DNA of 64,000 bases, from contig AP025043.1 of the NCBI GenBank assembly GCA_036186865.1, positions 34,805,657-34,869,656 on the forward strand, given 5' to 3'. Both the position numbers and the translations under genes were made by a program. This document shows positions 13,026 through 23,386 of this stretch, in pieces; the first letter of the stretch is position 1, and the number at the start of each line of letters is the position of its first letter. The DNA is from Eustoma russellianum (Eukaryota > Streptophyta > Magnoliopsida > Gentianales > Gentianaceae). The notes below the pieces were generated by a model. The model saw only the letters and a list, made by a program, of their open reading frames with translations, was not told the DNA's origin and made no database searches.

Positions 13026-13232
13026 AATGTTTATAGCCATTAAAATAGCCTCATCCTAAGTTTTCAGTGTACAAAATTGTTACCATCGAAAAGAAGAGGA
13101 CGTTGTGTATACATACCTTCCAACTCACCTTTGTGAGAAACTATAGCCATTGTATATACCTTTGATTTGAGATAAGCATGCTATTAAGAATTCTTGTGTC
13201 TTAGGCTTGTCTTCTTAGAGTGGTGTAGGCTT

Positions 13233-13245
13233 GGCTCTGATACCA
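13233..13245 (-). promoter_or_regulatory. Primer-binding site of the SIRE-like element
   Basis: GGCTCTGATACCA on the plus strand is the reverse complement of TGGTATCAGAGCC. It lies two bases from the LTR edge and fixes the minus orientation. Confidence 0.92.
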
Positions 13246-15065
13246 ATTGCTGGATTGCAACACCTGCAATAAACACCAATAGAGGGAGGGGTGAATAGTG
13301 GTTAGCAGAAATTACACTACTACCCTTAAATTAAAAACTCGCCTTAAAAACAGAATCTGGGAGCTACACAAATTCAGTACCTGTTTTTGAAAAATTCAAA
13401 AGTCATTGTACACAACTCCAAAACGTATGAAACTTTCTAGAAATCAATTTCAATATCTTGACTAGACTTTTTCTGAAAATGAGACAAAAATAAGATCGCT
13501 TGACCCTTCAAACAAATAAAAAAATTCAGATGGCCAATCTGGACAGAATTGGACAGAATGATGCTGAACTTTGCAAAGTCAAAATACTCTTTAAGATGTC
13601 TAGTTTAAGTTTCAAAAAGGCTCTGACCTGAAACTATGCTTGATAATCAGAATGCAAGGTTCCTTGATGTCAGATTGCAACCAGAATGGAGCAGTTATCT
13701 TTCAAAGACTGAAAGATTAACTTTCCTTTGCTCAAATCAATTGATTCTTATTGCAAATTAAAGATCACATTCTGAAGTATTACTCCGCCAAAAATCACAA
13801 ATTTTGAAAGTGTTTTGCTATTTTTTCAAGATGTGTGAATTTGGATGAAAACTGCAGTAAAAATGACAGAAAACAGTAAAAAAGGAAAGAAGACAAGAAC
13901 ACCAAAGATTTATCCTGATTCGGTCAATGTGACCTACTCCAGTCCCAAGAAACACCTCTCCTTGGATTTTAGTAAGGAATGAACAACAATACAACAAGAA
14001 CCAAGCTTGATCTTTGGGTTATACACCAACTCTATTCAAGACTTGGATAATCACCTCTATGTAACTTTGGTTGCAACACCTCTACCACCTATTGATGTAA
14101 CCTTATAAATTTGGCTAATAAATCCTACAAAAACAACACAAGAGGCGTGTATAGTGTATCTATACAACAACTAGAGAATGGAACACCTTAGCTACATAAA
14201 GAAAGAATCAAGAACAAAAGAAAAAATAGCAAGAATGATCTTCAGCTTTTGCTTTCAAGTGTGTGTCATCTCTTCTTCACCTTGCCTCGTATTTATGGTG
14301 TGCAATGGCCCTTGAAGATAAGAATACCCATGTGTCAACATCTTCATCATCAACTCTTAAGTGTCTTCACCTCATTGGTTGGCCACATAATCTCCTTGTA
14401 CACTTGGCAACTTCAAGACAAATGATTGGTCCACCTTGTCATCTGTATCTTGGCCGAAATTTTCACCTCAAATTACCTTGAAAATTATAGAGATAATAAG
14501 AAGGGAATATACCACAAGAATACCTCAACTTCATGGCGAGATAACAGGCCATGTCATGGCTGAATATTTGAATCCAAAATCAGCTGTAACCTCCCAAACT
14601 AGCTGGTTTTTTTTTTCAACTTTGAAATTTCCAAGTTCACAATTTTGCCAACTAGCTCGTATTTGGTTGGTCCACTTGTGCACAAGTCATAAAATGATTA
14701 AAACACCTTTTCCACTTGTGTAACCACGTTTTGGAACTGTATACACATGTACAACTTCGGATTTAATGAAGAGAAAATAATAGATAAAAATTGACAAGAC
14801 TTTTCCAATCAATAATTCAAAATTCCCACATTTTTCTCCTTCTTAGTTGTGGTGAATTTTATACCAAGGATGCCCTTAGAATATCTGCAAAATGATAAAG
14901 AAGACCAATAACATATACAAGAATATCTTCAAGAATAGAAACGAATGTGACATCGAATATCGCCACATCCGCTACCGTCGGTAATATCACTAAATAAGAA
15001 AATAGAATAGAAAACCATGATATAATCTTCAAGAACACCACAAATAAGCTCCATAATTCAGATAA

Positions 15066-15357
15066 GAGTTAATTGCACATGGTATCCATTCTTTTCCACC
15101 AAGTTTTAAGTAGCATCCGATGTTTCATGAAACACACTTGCCATCCAGACTTATAGGGTTAACAGACACCTGGCATCCATGCTGACGTCATAAAGGCAAT
15201 TTTCATTTATTTTTTAAAAGTTTATAGAAAAAATAATTCAAAAATAAAAAGAAAAACCCCACCCCCACCCCACCACACCCCCACCCCCACAATCGACCTC
15301 CCTCCCCATCCTCCCCATCTTCCTCTTCTTCCTCCATCTTCATCTTCATCTTCATCT
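15066..15357 (+). repeat. Left terminal inverted repeat of the Mutator-like element
   Basis: About 290 bp, ending in a C-rich tract (CCCCACCCC repeats) and CTTC/ATC repeats. It matches the right repeat in reverse complement with only scattered differences by eye. Confidence 0.88.
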
Positions 15358-15361
15358 TTTT

Positions 15362-15835
15362 GGCTATTACAAGCCAAAAAGAAATTATTTAGACCAAATT
15401 CAAAACCTTTGATAATTCCAAAAGCGATAATTGATCCACTGACGAACTACATGAGGCTTCACTAATTTTCTCTTTCAAACTCCAAATTTTACTGGAAATA
15501 TCAACTATTTTGTCATTCACTTCTTCCAAGTTACCTCCTTTCTTCATAGAATCCTCCTGCTGCACAAAAGAAAAGAAGAAAACGTAAGATTGGATCAACG
15601 TATTGTCAATAACACGAAGAGCAAATTATTAGCTTGAGAAATTAGTTACCTTACAGTTATCTTCCTTTCTAGTAGTTGTCATTGAAGCGTCTTCGAAACT
15701 CGAGATGTAAATCTTGCAATTCTCGAATTTTTCTTGGCGCATAATGCTATGAACTCCCAGCTTATTTTCCTGGAGGCACCTTCGACCAGTGATTGCAAAA
15801 TCAATAGCGTGCCCCAACCTATAACAGGAAAAGTA
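15362..15835 (-). pseudogene. Captured host gene fragment inside the Mutator-like element (unidentified)
   Basis: On the minus strand, an exon-like segment (about 15825-15655) begins after a possible acceptor (TTATAG) and ends TGTAAG followed by GTAACT, a donor. The next exon-like segment starts after a pyrimidine-rich tract ending TTTGTGCAG at about 15563 and runs to about 15396. Joining at these sites keeps one frame. The second exon reads as a mixed-charge, probably helical segment (EEVNDKIVDISSKIWSLKEK) ending in a stop. I do not recognise the parent gene. There is no start codon in good context, and the frame ends within the element. Most likely this is a transduplicated fragment. Confidence 0.6.
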
Positions 15836-15877
15836 GTGACGAAAGGAAAATTATTATTTAGCTGGTTGGGTTGCGTG

Positions 15878-16258
15878 GAAAAAAGATGAAGATGGAGGAA
15901 GAAGAGGAAGATGGAGATGAATATGACCATGGTTGGAAAAAAGATGAAGATGGAGAAAGAAGAGGAAGATGGAGGAAGAAGAGGAAGGTGGAGGAAGAAG
16001 AGGAAGATGGGGAGGATGGGGAGGGAGGTCGATTGTGGGGGTGGGGGTGTGGTGGGGTGGGGTGGGGTTTTTCTTTTTATTTTTGAATTATTTTTTCTAT
16101 AAACTTTTAAAAAATAAATGAAAATTGCCTTTATGACGTCTGCATGGATGCCAGGTGTCTATTAACCCTATAAGTCTGGACGGCAAGTGTGTTTCATGAA
16201 ACATTGGATGCTACTTAAAACTTGGTGGAAAAGAATGGATACCATGTGAAATTAACTC
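15878..16258 (-). repeat. Right terminal inverted repeat of the Mutator-like element
   Basis: Mirror of the left repeat, longer because its inner purine-rich part (GATGAAGATGGAG units, about 15880-16020) is locally duplicated. The open frames across it are low-complexity Glu/Lys/Gly translations and not genes. Confidence 0.85.
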
Positions 16259-16963
16259 ATTCAGATAATATGGTAATAAATGTCATTGAGTAAAATGACC
16301 AAACTGCCCTTGGGGGGTAAAATGACCAAAATGCCCCTGATGACAGAAAACTCTGAGAATGACGCCGATGGTCACAAATAGATATAATAACACCTTTTTT
16401 TAATGATAAAAAATATAAATAAGTCCTTGAATCGTTTTCACCATGTCAAGTACCTACAAGAATTCAAAATACCACTTTTGCCTTTTTGGTAAGTTGTAGA
16501 AACTTCCAATGCACATTAGTGACAAGATATATTTATAATCATCAAAAACACATAATAACATCATGATAAACATATATGAAGCATATGCGAATGAAAACAA
16601 TCATTTTATCACATTTTAGAAAAAAATTTATAAAAAACCCCAGACATCGATCAAAGTGCCTCTGCTTGAGAAATCGATGACTGACAGTGAGGTTTAGATT
16701 TTGTCTCTGACCTACATCAATGTGTCTCAGGTTTAGAGATTGATGTCTCACAGTAAGGTATTGGTTTTTCTCTGCCTTACATGGATCGATCGATGTGAGG
16801 GATCGATGTACATGGATCGATCGAAGTGCATTAACCTGGGAATCGATGTCATTTTTCTTCACTTATTCAACTTTTTAATTTTATAACATCATGTGTGACA
16901 TTATTTAAGTACTCAGCAGTTAAACTCATGGCTTCAAAAAATATCCAAACATATTTCTCAACA

Positions 16964-17394
16964 GTCCCATGGTAAATACGGTGAGGCTACTTATTGGACG
17001 ATGCATGTCGCTCGTTGGTGTTGTTTTGCAATAAGCAGGTATATGATTAGCATACATAGGGGATGGCACTGAAAGGAGATTTTGAGATTTGAAGATATTT
17101 TGACTAGATTTTGGAGGACTTAGTTGAGATAGTTATTTTGGCTACTCGAGGTTTATGTGTGTTGGAGATTTAGTATTTATCTACGTTTGATCATTGTATC
17201 AAATTTAGATTTGCCTAGACATTTATATTAATAATGATTATTTTATTAAGGACTTTTATTTTGACTTCTGCTGACATCGATTTGCGTCACTTTGCTGACG
17301 TGTAATTGTTTTGTTTTGGACGCCTTGTATTTTCCTCAACAAAATATGGCGGGTGAGTCATTTCGAGTACTAGGGCTCGGGACAGGTCGCTACA
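16964..17394 (+). repeat. Tekay-like Ty3 5' LTR, 3' portion
   Basis: It starts at the copia insertion point and ends GACAGGTCGCTACA. The segment TACGGTGAGGCTAC near 16977 recurs at about 25505 in the 3' LTR at 23734-25961, so both belong to one element. The left portion of this LTR is displaced beyond the window by the nested insertions. Confidence 0.8.
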
Positions 17395-17396
17395 GG

Positions 17397-17408
17397 TGGT
17401 TTCAGAGA
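17397..17408 (+). promoter_or_regulatory. Degenerate primer-binding site of the Tekay-like element
   Basis: TGGTTTCAGAGA, two bases after the LTR end, is close to TGGTATCAGAGC. Confidence 0.75.
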
Positions 17409-18471
17409 ATGGCTCTAGATCCACGGCAGAAACGTAGATTTAAGGCATGATCTTAGAAATTAAGTTACGATTTTGCACAACTCACGATTTTAGACTTAAG
17501 AATTATGATATTAAGCATCGATTTTAAAAGTAAGTTATGACACTAGACTTAAGTGATGATCGGGCGAGGCACATAATAGGTAGTATATGCTAGGTATTTT
17601 AATTGATTACCTTATTTAAGTTTTAATTTTCGCCTTCCATATGCTTGTAGACCTGATCATTGTAGTTTTCACTTAATTATTCCATAAGTATAAATTTGGT
17701 AAATCGAGTAAATTGTCATGTTGTAGTACAATGATTCCAAGGAGAGATCATAATAGGAACGACAATGGCGGTAACTAGAATGCTCTACCCCAGCCCCTGA
17801 TAGACAAACTAACGACTATAGCGCAGAAACTGGAGCAGCACCAGCACCAACAGAATTAGGCGCCAAAGACGACCCTCCGATTCTTTTACCAGGAGATGAA
17901 GAAGGCCATGTTCTGACTTTCAAGGGGAACTCTAATTCAAACGAGATAGAGTCATGGTTGAAGGAGGCCGAGAACAATCTACGACTGCTCCAGGTACCTA
18001 AGAAGATCAGGGTGAAGGTTGTGACACCATTCCTTCTGGGAGAGACTGAGGAGTGGTGGAACGGAGCCATGCTAAACCTACCTCAGCCAGTTTCATTGAA
18101 TTAGTTCAGGAAAGAGTTTCAAAAGTACTTTGTTCCGACCACTGCAATACTGCAGAAGATGGTGGCATTTCAGGTACTAACTGAGGGAAGCCTATCGGTG
18201 TTAGAGTATATTGATAAGTTATATGCCTTGGGATTGCAAGAAAGTTTAGAGAATTACTGGAGGCATGCCACCGAGTCGAGGCTGATTTGCAGAGGGTGGC
18301 AGCGGAAGAGAAAAGTAAGAGGCCCCAAGAAGAGAGCAACGATGGTAGAACCGAGAGGTGTGTTAAAGTTCCTAAGAGGGGTCAGATAGGTCAGCCACAA
18401 CCTCAACAGCAACAGGAGCCCAGGGATAATGTGCTGAGAGTGATCCCTACTTGCCCCACATACAGGCGGAG

Positions 18472-19213
18472 TGATGTGAATACCTCACAAAATCTTGGAT
18501 GTTTTCCCTCAAAACTTTACTGTCAAGGGTTGGCACAAAACGGTACTCTCCCTCCTTGCTTCCTTCAAGGCAACAACGGTTGAGCAACACCTCTGCAACG
18601 AAAATAACGTTGATCTGGGCAAACGAATCGCCCGCCAAGACGTTCTTTCCTTTGGTCTTGGCAAATGCCACCTTAAATCTTGCTCAAACTTTAAGGACCC
18701 TAAACTTGATTTTATGAAAAACCAAGAAACAACTCAAAGACAAAGTCTTAATAGAGAAAACTCAATTTTATTGAAGAAGAGAATTGAGTTGGGATGGTGT
18801 ACAAAGTTGTAGAACTCTTCGAGACCATGAATTTGAGCGCAAGATTGACAGCATGCTAAGCTAAAACAAAGAAGTTATGCTTGTTCGAAGTTCAGCATCC
18901 ATTCTTGCTTAACAAACTTTTTTCCTTCCTTGAAGCTCCCTACAAGCATAAGGACTCCACCAAGCATCATTCTCGTCAAGGATAAATATAATGCGTGACA
19001 TGCTTGCAAAATACATAACAGTGAGTGAAATGACAAAAATGCCCTTGAATAAGAAAGCACACAAACGACTACGGAAAACCACAAAAATGCTATCATTCAT
19101 GTAATGACTATCCATCCCTTCCCTCCAACTCTTACATCTTGTTCAGAACATATAAAAAATAGAATAACCATGCATGAATCTAAACGTTGTGGGGCGCCCT
19201 TGTGGGGCCTCAT
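18472..19213 (-). repeat. 3' LTR of the short Ty3 element, internally deleted
   Basis: Matches 20239-21336 at both ends. It lacks the central part, including the TATTTAAA region present in the right LTR around 20565-20580. The join is near 18806, after GTGTACAAAGT. The polypurine tract follows on the plus strand as TTTCCTCCCTCTT (19214-19226). Confidence 0.75.
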
Positions 19214-19639
19214 CATTTCCTCCCTCTTCAAAATGATTCTTCCTCGAATCCAAGTCTCCTTTCATTATGGGTGCCCTCTCCATGCGTTTGGGGTCCTTGC
19301 CTTCTTCTAGCATGTCACGTTGGACTTGCCCTTGTGGGATGAGGGGTAGCCTTATTGATTCTTGAGGTGTGTGATCTTGAGTGACTTCGTCGTTATCTAC
19401 ATGGTTTGGCCGTCTAGAAATCTCGGCCTTATCAATGCTTTGCTCCTCCACCTTATGCAACATGTTATTGACGTATATCAACTTGACATTGACATCCACA
19501 ATGTCAGTTCTCATCATGTCTTGTCTGTGTAGGATGCGTTCAATGGCTTGCATCATTTGGTGCATTGTTGGCTCTTTGTTCCCAGTTTTGGCTTGCGAGC
19601 TTTGGGGGGTGCTTGTCCAATTTGAGACACGTTATCCAT
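19143..19639 (-). pseudogene. Gag-like N-terminal ORF of the short Ty3 element
   Basis: A start codon at 19639-19637 opens MDNVSQIGQAPPKARKPKL, which stops after a frame change. A second frame open from 19565 to 19143 reads MHQMMQAIERILHRQDMMR, a probable coiled coil, and runs through the polypurine tract (HFEEGGNDEAP) into the LTR. The N-terminal helix and the EEGG tail resemble the ends of Ty3 gag-pol in this window, with everything between deleted. Function unknown; possibly a particle-targeting remnant. Confidence 0.6.
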
Positions 19640-20238
19640 GGTATAACGTGAGATTGTAATAAAGAAAAAACAAAAAAAGGTGAAAACTAACACAAAGATC
19701 AAACAAATGTTAGTCGTTAGTGAAAATCAAGTGTATATAGTCTTGTTTCTTTTCTCTCAATATTAGCGTGCCCCTCGGCCTAATTTAGGGTTGGAAACAC
19801 TTAAGCAAGAAACACTCCTTGGAGGTAATGCCAAGGTACCAAAGTGGTTCCAATCATTTTCAATCACTTCCAACCCTTTGCCAACTCCAAAGCAACATAA
19901 GGCAGAACAAATTTGTACACAAACTAAGATTCAAAGGTTTAAGAAACAAAAAATGATGTTAAGGGATGGGCCAAAGAGAAACTAAGGGTTGCCTTGTGCA
20001 ATCTTTAGCTAATCCTAGACTTTTCTTACTTAATGCCCAATCAAGTTTTTAACCCAATTGTGTTCAAGCCATATAGTATGTATTTAAGTCCTTTTGAGGT
20101 TAAGATAGGGTTGTTTGAAGTGTATGGTTTGGCCTTTAGTTCAAGAACCAAGGAGAGCACAAGATTAGAAGCCTTTCTTTGCTTTCCGTTTCTTTGGCCT
20201 ACTTGAATCCTTTGCTTTCTCCTTTTTTTTGTACTCGG

Positions 20239-21336
20239 AACTTCTTTTCCTCCAAAAATTCAACTTCAAGGATTAGCACAAAGGGGTACTCTCCCTCCTT
20301 GCTTCCTTCAAGACAACAACGGTTGAGCAACACCTCCGCAACGAGAATAACATTGATTTTGGCAAAAGAATCGCCCTCCAAGACATTCTTCCCTTTGGAC
20401 TTGGCAAATATCACCTTAAAGATTGCTCAAACTTTAAGGATCCTAACCTTGATTTTATGAAAAACCAAGAAACAACTCAAAAACACAAAGTCTTAAGAGA
20501 GAAAACTCAATTTTATTGAAGAGGAGAATTGTGTTGGGATGGTGTACAAAGTGGGCAGCTTTAGGCCCTTTAAATAGGCAAACAAAGACACTAACTAAAT
20601 GGAAAAGTCCTAGTCTAAAACAAGTAGTAAATGGAAAAGTCCTAAACTAAAACTTGAACTATATAGAAATAACCTTATACACAACTGTACTTATTAGGTA
20701 ATTAACATGAACATAAAAGAATCTTATCCCTTCTTCCAAATGCATAAGTGGCTAGCCTTATCGCCTTCTTGAGGCTTGGGACTTGCCAAAAACAAGAGTT
20801 CCTAATGTTAGGAATGATCCCCTAAAATGTAGGAACCTAGCTTTTTAGCCTTCTTTTGAGCCTTGATCCTTGGTTTTGTTATAGAGGCTTGTACATTTGG
20901 AATGGGCCTTTGATGTCTTCTTCAAAGTTGTAGAAATCTTTGAGACCATGCATTTGAGCCCAAGATTGATGCCATTCCAGGCTAAAACAAAGAATTTATG
21001 CTTGTTCGAAGTTCAACATCCATTCTTGCTTAACAAACATTTTTTCCTTCTTTGAAGCTTCCTACAAACACAAAGACTCCAACAACCAACACTCTCCTCA
21101 AGGATAAATATAACGCGTGTCATGCATGTGAAATACCTAACAATGAGTGAATTACAAAAATGCCCCTGAATAAGAAAACGCACAAACGACTACGGAAAAC
21201 CACAAAAATGCTATCATTCATGCAATGACTATCCATCCCTTCCCTCCAACCCTTACATCTTGTTTATAACTTATAAAACATAGAATAATCATGCATGAAT
21301 CTAAATCTTGTGGGGCGCCCTTGTGGGGCGTCATCA
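20239..21336 (-). repeat. 5' LTR of the short Ty3 element
   Basis: The right LTR, ending GGGCGTCATCA on the plus strand. A TATTTAAA box lies near 20570 (minus strand). The left edge is approximate, placed at TGTACTCGG. No standard Met-tRNA primer site is visible next to it. Confidence 0.65.
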
Positions 21337-21341
21337 TGGAG

Positions 21342-22136
21342 ACACGCAGGCGAATGCTGGAGAAACTTGGGAGCATGTTACAACTGCAAAGATATGGGCC
21401 ACATAGCTAAAGATTACCCCAGAGCCGAGAAGACGGCCCTAGGGATCCAAGTGACATGATCACGAGTACCTTTAATTATGAATTTTAAATGATCAAGTTG
21501 TACCTGTGTAACTTGTATTTGAACCCTTTAACTTGATCAGTGTTATACTAGTAAGCAAATGGTTCTAATAAATGATAATAACCGCTAAACGGGTTAGCTG
21601 GTGGTTAAGATGTAAATCTTATAAATTATCAACATAAGTCGATGATATCAATATCTTTTAAGGAAATTAAGATGAACATAAAAACACGTAAGAATCAATG
21701 GATCTGGTAGGCTTAAACTGAGATAGAGTAAGCATGAACAAGTAGATACTGTTGAATCTAGTAAGCTTGAATTGAAAGTAAGTAGGCGGGAACAAGTGGT
21801 GGTTGCTATTCATGTGGGATTTAATTTAGCAATTGAAATAACCAAACAAAAAGTACTGTGGATCAGGATGTCACGTGGAAACGTGATGGATTGGTATGCC
21901 TTAAGAAGAAGGCTAGTTAATGACTATTTAAGTTGAATCCTAGAATATAGAATGAATAGAGATAAGTTATGATCGAGCATTGAGGTAATAAGTTGTGATA
22001 TTGTTACTAGGAATAACGTTCTATAGAGACAAGTAGGCTTGAACACATATGAAGGTATAGGAAAAGTTTCTAAGTTATAACTACGAAGACGTTAAGTTAA
22101 GATTGTAGTACACCTAAGTAATGATTAAAGAAGATT
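21342..22136 (+). other. Interior of the Tekay-like element, non-coding
   Basis: After the gag knuckle there are about 680 bp of A/T-rich sequence full of short related phrases (GTAGGCTTGAA, AGTAAGCATGAACAAGTAG). There is no convincing ORF and no pol domain. It ends at the solo LTR at 22137. Confidence 0.6.
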
Positions 22137-23386
22137 TGATGAGCCCCAGCCAAGCCAAGAAGAGCCAACCATAGCAGGAGGTACGCCAATGCAAGACAAA
22201 TGCCCTATAACAAGAAGCATGGCCAAGAAATTGATGCATGAAGTTGGAACCTTCCTTTACAAGCATTTTGAGGATGAACCAAGTCAATATAGCCTACATT
22301 GGATCCATTTGCTACAAGCTTTAACTTAGTTTTTAATCATGTTGTAATATTTTAGTTAGTCTTGTGTGTATTGTTCATATTGTTGAGTGCTTAGCTTCCT
22401 TTCCTTTATAAATTGTTGTAAACTAACCAAGACATGTCCTAATATGTTGCATATGTTGTTTGGTGTGTGTTTGAGTTGTTTTTAGGTCAAGGAAGCATGA
22501 TTGAACAAAGGCCAAACGTTCAAACACCAAGTTGAGTTGAAAGGGCAAGTTGGCAGGATGACACCTTCTTAGTATTTCAGCCATAACTCATCAACCTATT
22601 ATTCATATTGTTGAGTGCTTAGCTTCCTTTCCTTTATAAATTGTTGTAAACTAACCAAGACATGTCCTAATATGTTGCATATGTTGTTTGGTGTGTGTTT
22701 GAGTTGTTTTTAGGTCAAGGAAGCATGATTGAACAAAGGCCAAACGTTCAAACACCAAGTTGAGTTGAAAGGGCAAGTTGGCAGGATGACACCTTCTTAG
22801 TATTTCAGCCATAACTCATCAACCTATTGTTCATATTGTTGAGTGCTTAGCTTCCTTTCCTTTATAAATTGTTGTAAACTAACCAAGACATGTCCTAATA
22901 TGTTGCATATGTTGTTTGGTGTGTGTTTGAGTTGTTTTTTAGGTCAAGGAAGCATGATTGAACAAAGGCCAAACGTTCAAACACCAAGTTGAGTTGAAAG
23001 GGCAAGTTGGCAGGATGACACCTTCTTAGTATTTTAGCCATAACTCATCAACCACAACTTCAATTGACGTGATTCTAGTTGGAGGTGAAAGCTAAGAGGA
23101 TAAGCTACAATTTTGATGTCCAGCACTTTCCCAAAAAAGGTCTGTATCAAGCTACACAAATTCTTGATTGTATTACTTCATATGCTTGGGATGGATATTT
23201 TTTGAGAGGATTTAACGCTTGCTCACTCAAGTTAAAGTCATTTGCTGAAGAGTTCATCTACTTGGCTGAAATCTGGACAGGTTAGATTGCTTGGTGTTCC
23301 ATGAATGTTTTGCACCTTCCTTCTTGGTTCCAGCTGGTTTCTTGTGTTGAAGAAAGATCCTACGATAGCTGAGTGGTTGTGCATCA
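22137..23386 (+). repeat. Solo LTR 1 (TGATGAGCCCC family)
   Basis: Begins TGATGAGCCCC and ends TGCATCA. The flanks AGATT (22132-22136) and AGATG (23387-23391) are a 4/5 target duplication. No primer site or polypurine tract is next to it, so it is a solo LTR. The first about 190 bp encode the tail motif PITRSMAKKL and end with TAG at about 22329. Compared with solo LTR 2 it has a triplicated 228-bp block and lacks roughly 600 bp near 23150. Confidence 0.88.
22374..23057 (+). repeat. 228-bp tandem triplication inside solo LTR 1
   Basis: Three nearly identical units begin at about 22374, 22602 and 22830. Each opens with TTCATATTGTTGAGTGC and closes with CATAACTCATCAACC. Spacing is exactly 228 bp; the third unit has one extra T. 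The sister LTR at 33542 has one unit only. Confidence 0.93.

Larger units (their letters stand above)
10205..13150 (-). pseudogene. SIRE-like copia gag-pol, broken and truncated
   Basis: The start codon is at 13150-13148 on the minus strand, followed by the copia gag N-terminus (RPLLFDGNNFVH). A TGA stands where Trp is expected, and the SINE interrupts this part. The gag core of the UBN2 type is open at 12866-12288 (HEGTSGVKESKINML is typical). The zinc knuckle CCECGQKGHISYDC follows at about 12120-12080. A Lys-rich and coiled-coil region follows (12139-11300). The protease motif LDSGCSRHMTG lies at about 10780-10748. The GAG-pre-integrase and CETC..GK zinc region (10692-10205) run up to the Ty3 insertion. 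Frameshifts separate these pieces. The element is certainly dead. Confidence 0.85.
15066..16258. mobile_element. Pack-MULE-like non-autonomous Mutator element
   Basis: The element is bounded by a perfect 10-bp target duplication ATTCAGATAA (15056-15065 and 16259-16268). It has long terminal inverted repeats starting GAGTTAATTGCACATGG. A 9-10 bp duplication and inverted repeats near 290 bp are typical of Mutator-like elements. There is no transposase. The centre carries exon-like sequence with a spliceable intron on the minus strand. The related LTR at 28890-29994 lacks the insertion, which gives an empty-site comparison. Confidence 0.9.
10205..16963 (-). mobile_element. SIRE/Maximus-like Ty1/copia element, 5' part (gag-pol start plus 5' LTR)
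   Basis: Read on the minus strand, the order is LTR (16963 to 13248), primer-binding site, gag, protease and the start of integrase. Integrase stops at 10205, where the Ty3 array is inserted; the rest lies left of the window. The element carries two further insertions: a SINE in gag and a Mutator-like transposon in the LTR. The gag style, the long LTR and the GGGTGAATAGT motif near the LTR end suggest the SIRE/Maximus lineage. Lineage assignment is by recognition, not phylogeny. Confidence 0.85.
13248..16963 (-). repeat. SIRE-like copia LTR (copy A), about 2.5 kb without the inserted transposon
   Basis: On the plus strand it begins TGCTGGATTG next to the primer-binding site and ends TTTCTCAACA. 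On the minus strand the LTR therefore starts TGTTGAGAAAT. The second copy at 28890-29994 starts with the same bases and aligns through most of this LTR in inverted orientation. That alignment shows that 13248-16963 is one unit with a transposon at 15066-16258. The U3 part (about 16640-16860) has several ATCGATCGAT palindromes. Flanking 16964 is Tekay-like LTR sequence. Confidence 0.82.
18472..21336 (-). mobile_element. Short non-autonomous Ty3-type LTR element with gag-like ORF only
   Basis: Minus-oriented element of about 2.87 kb inside the Tekay gag. Its minus-strand LTR starts TGATGACGCCCC. The candidate 5-bp target duplication is CGGAG (18467-18471) versus TGGAG (21337-21341), one mismatch. 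The two LTRs enclose only about 1 kb of interior, with a short gag-like frame next to a polypurine tract. No pol domains are present. It must have depended on proteins of a relative. Confidence 0.78.
17731..21460 (+). pseudogene. Tekay-like gag, multiply broken and split by a nested element
   Basis: ATG 17731 starts a decayed gag. The core reads EIESWLKEAENNLRLL, GETEEWWNGAML and a FRKEFQKYFVP segment, preceded by a stop, up to 18471, with stops and frame changes. It resumes after the nested element at 21342 with a CCHC knuckle (CYNCKDMGHIAKD, last Cys changed to Tyr) at about 21370-21415. No protease, RT, RNase H or integrase follows, although the 3' end of the element is present at 23387-23733. 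The element was therefore gag-only or has lost all of pol. Gag would build the particle. Confidence 0.8.

Noticed and set aside
15871..16102. Glu/Lys/Asp/Gly-rich frames in the Mutator-like element
   Set aside because: Translations of the purine-rich simple repeat in the inverted repeat; no coding signal.
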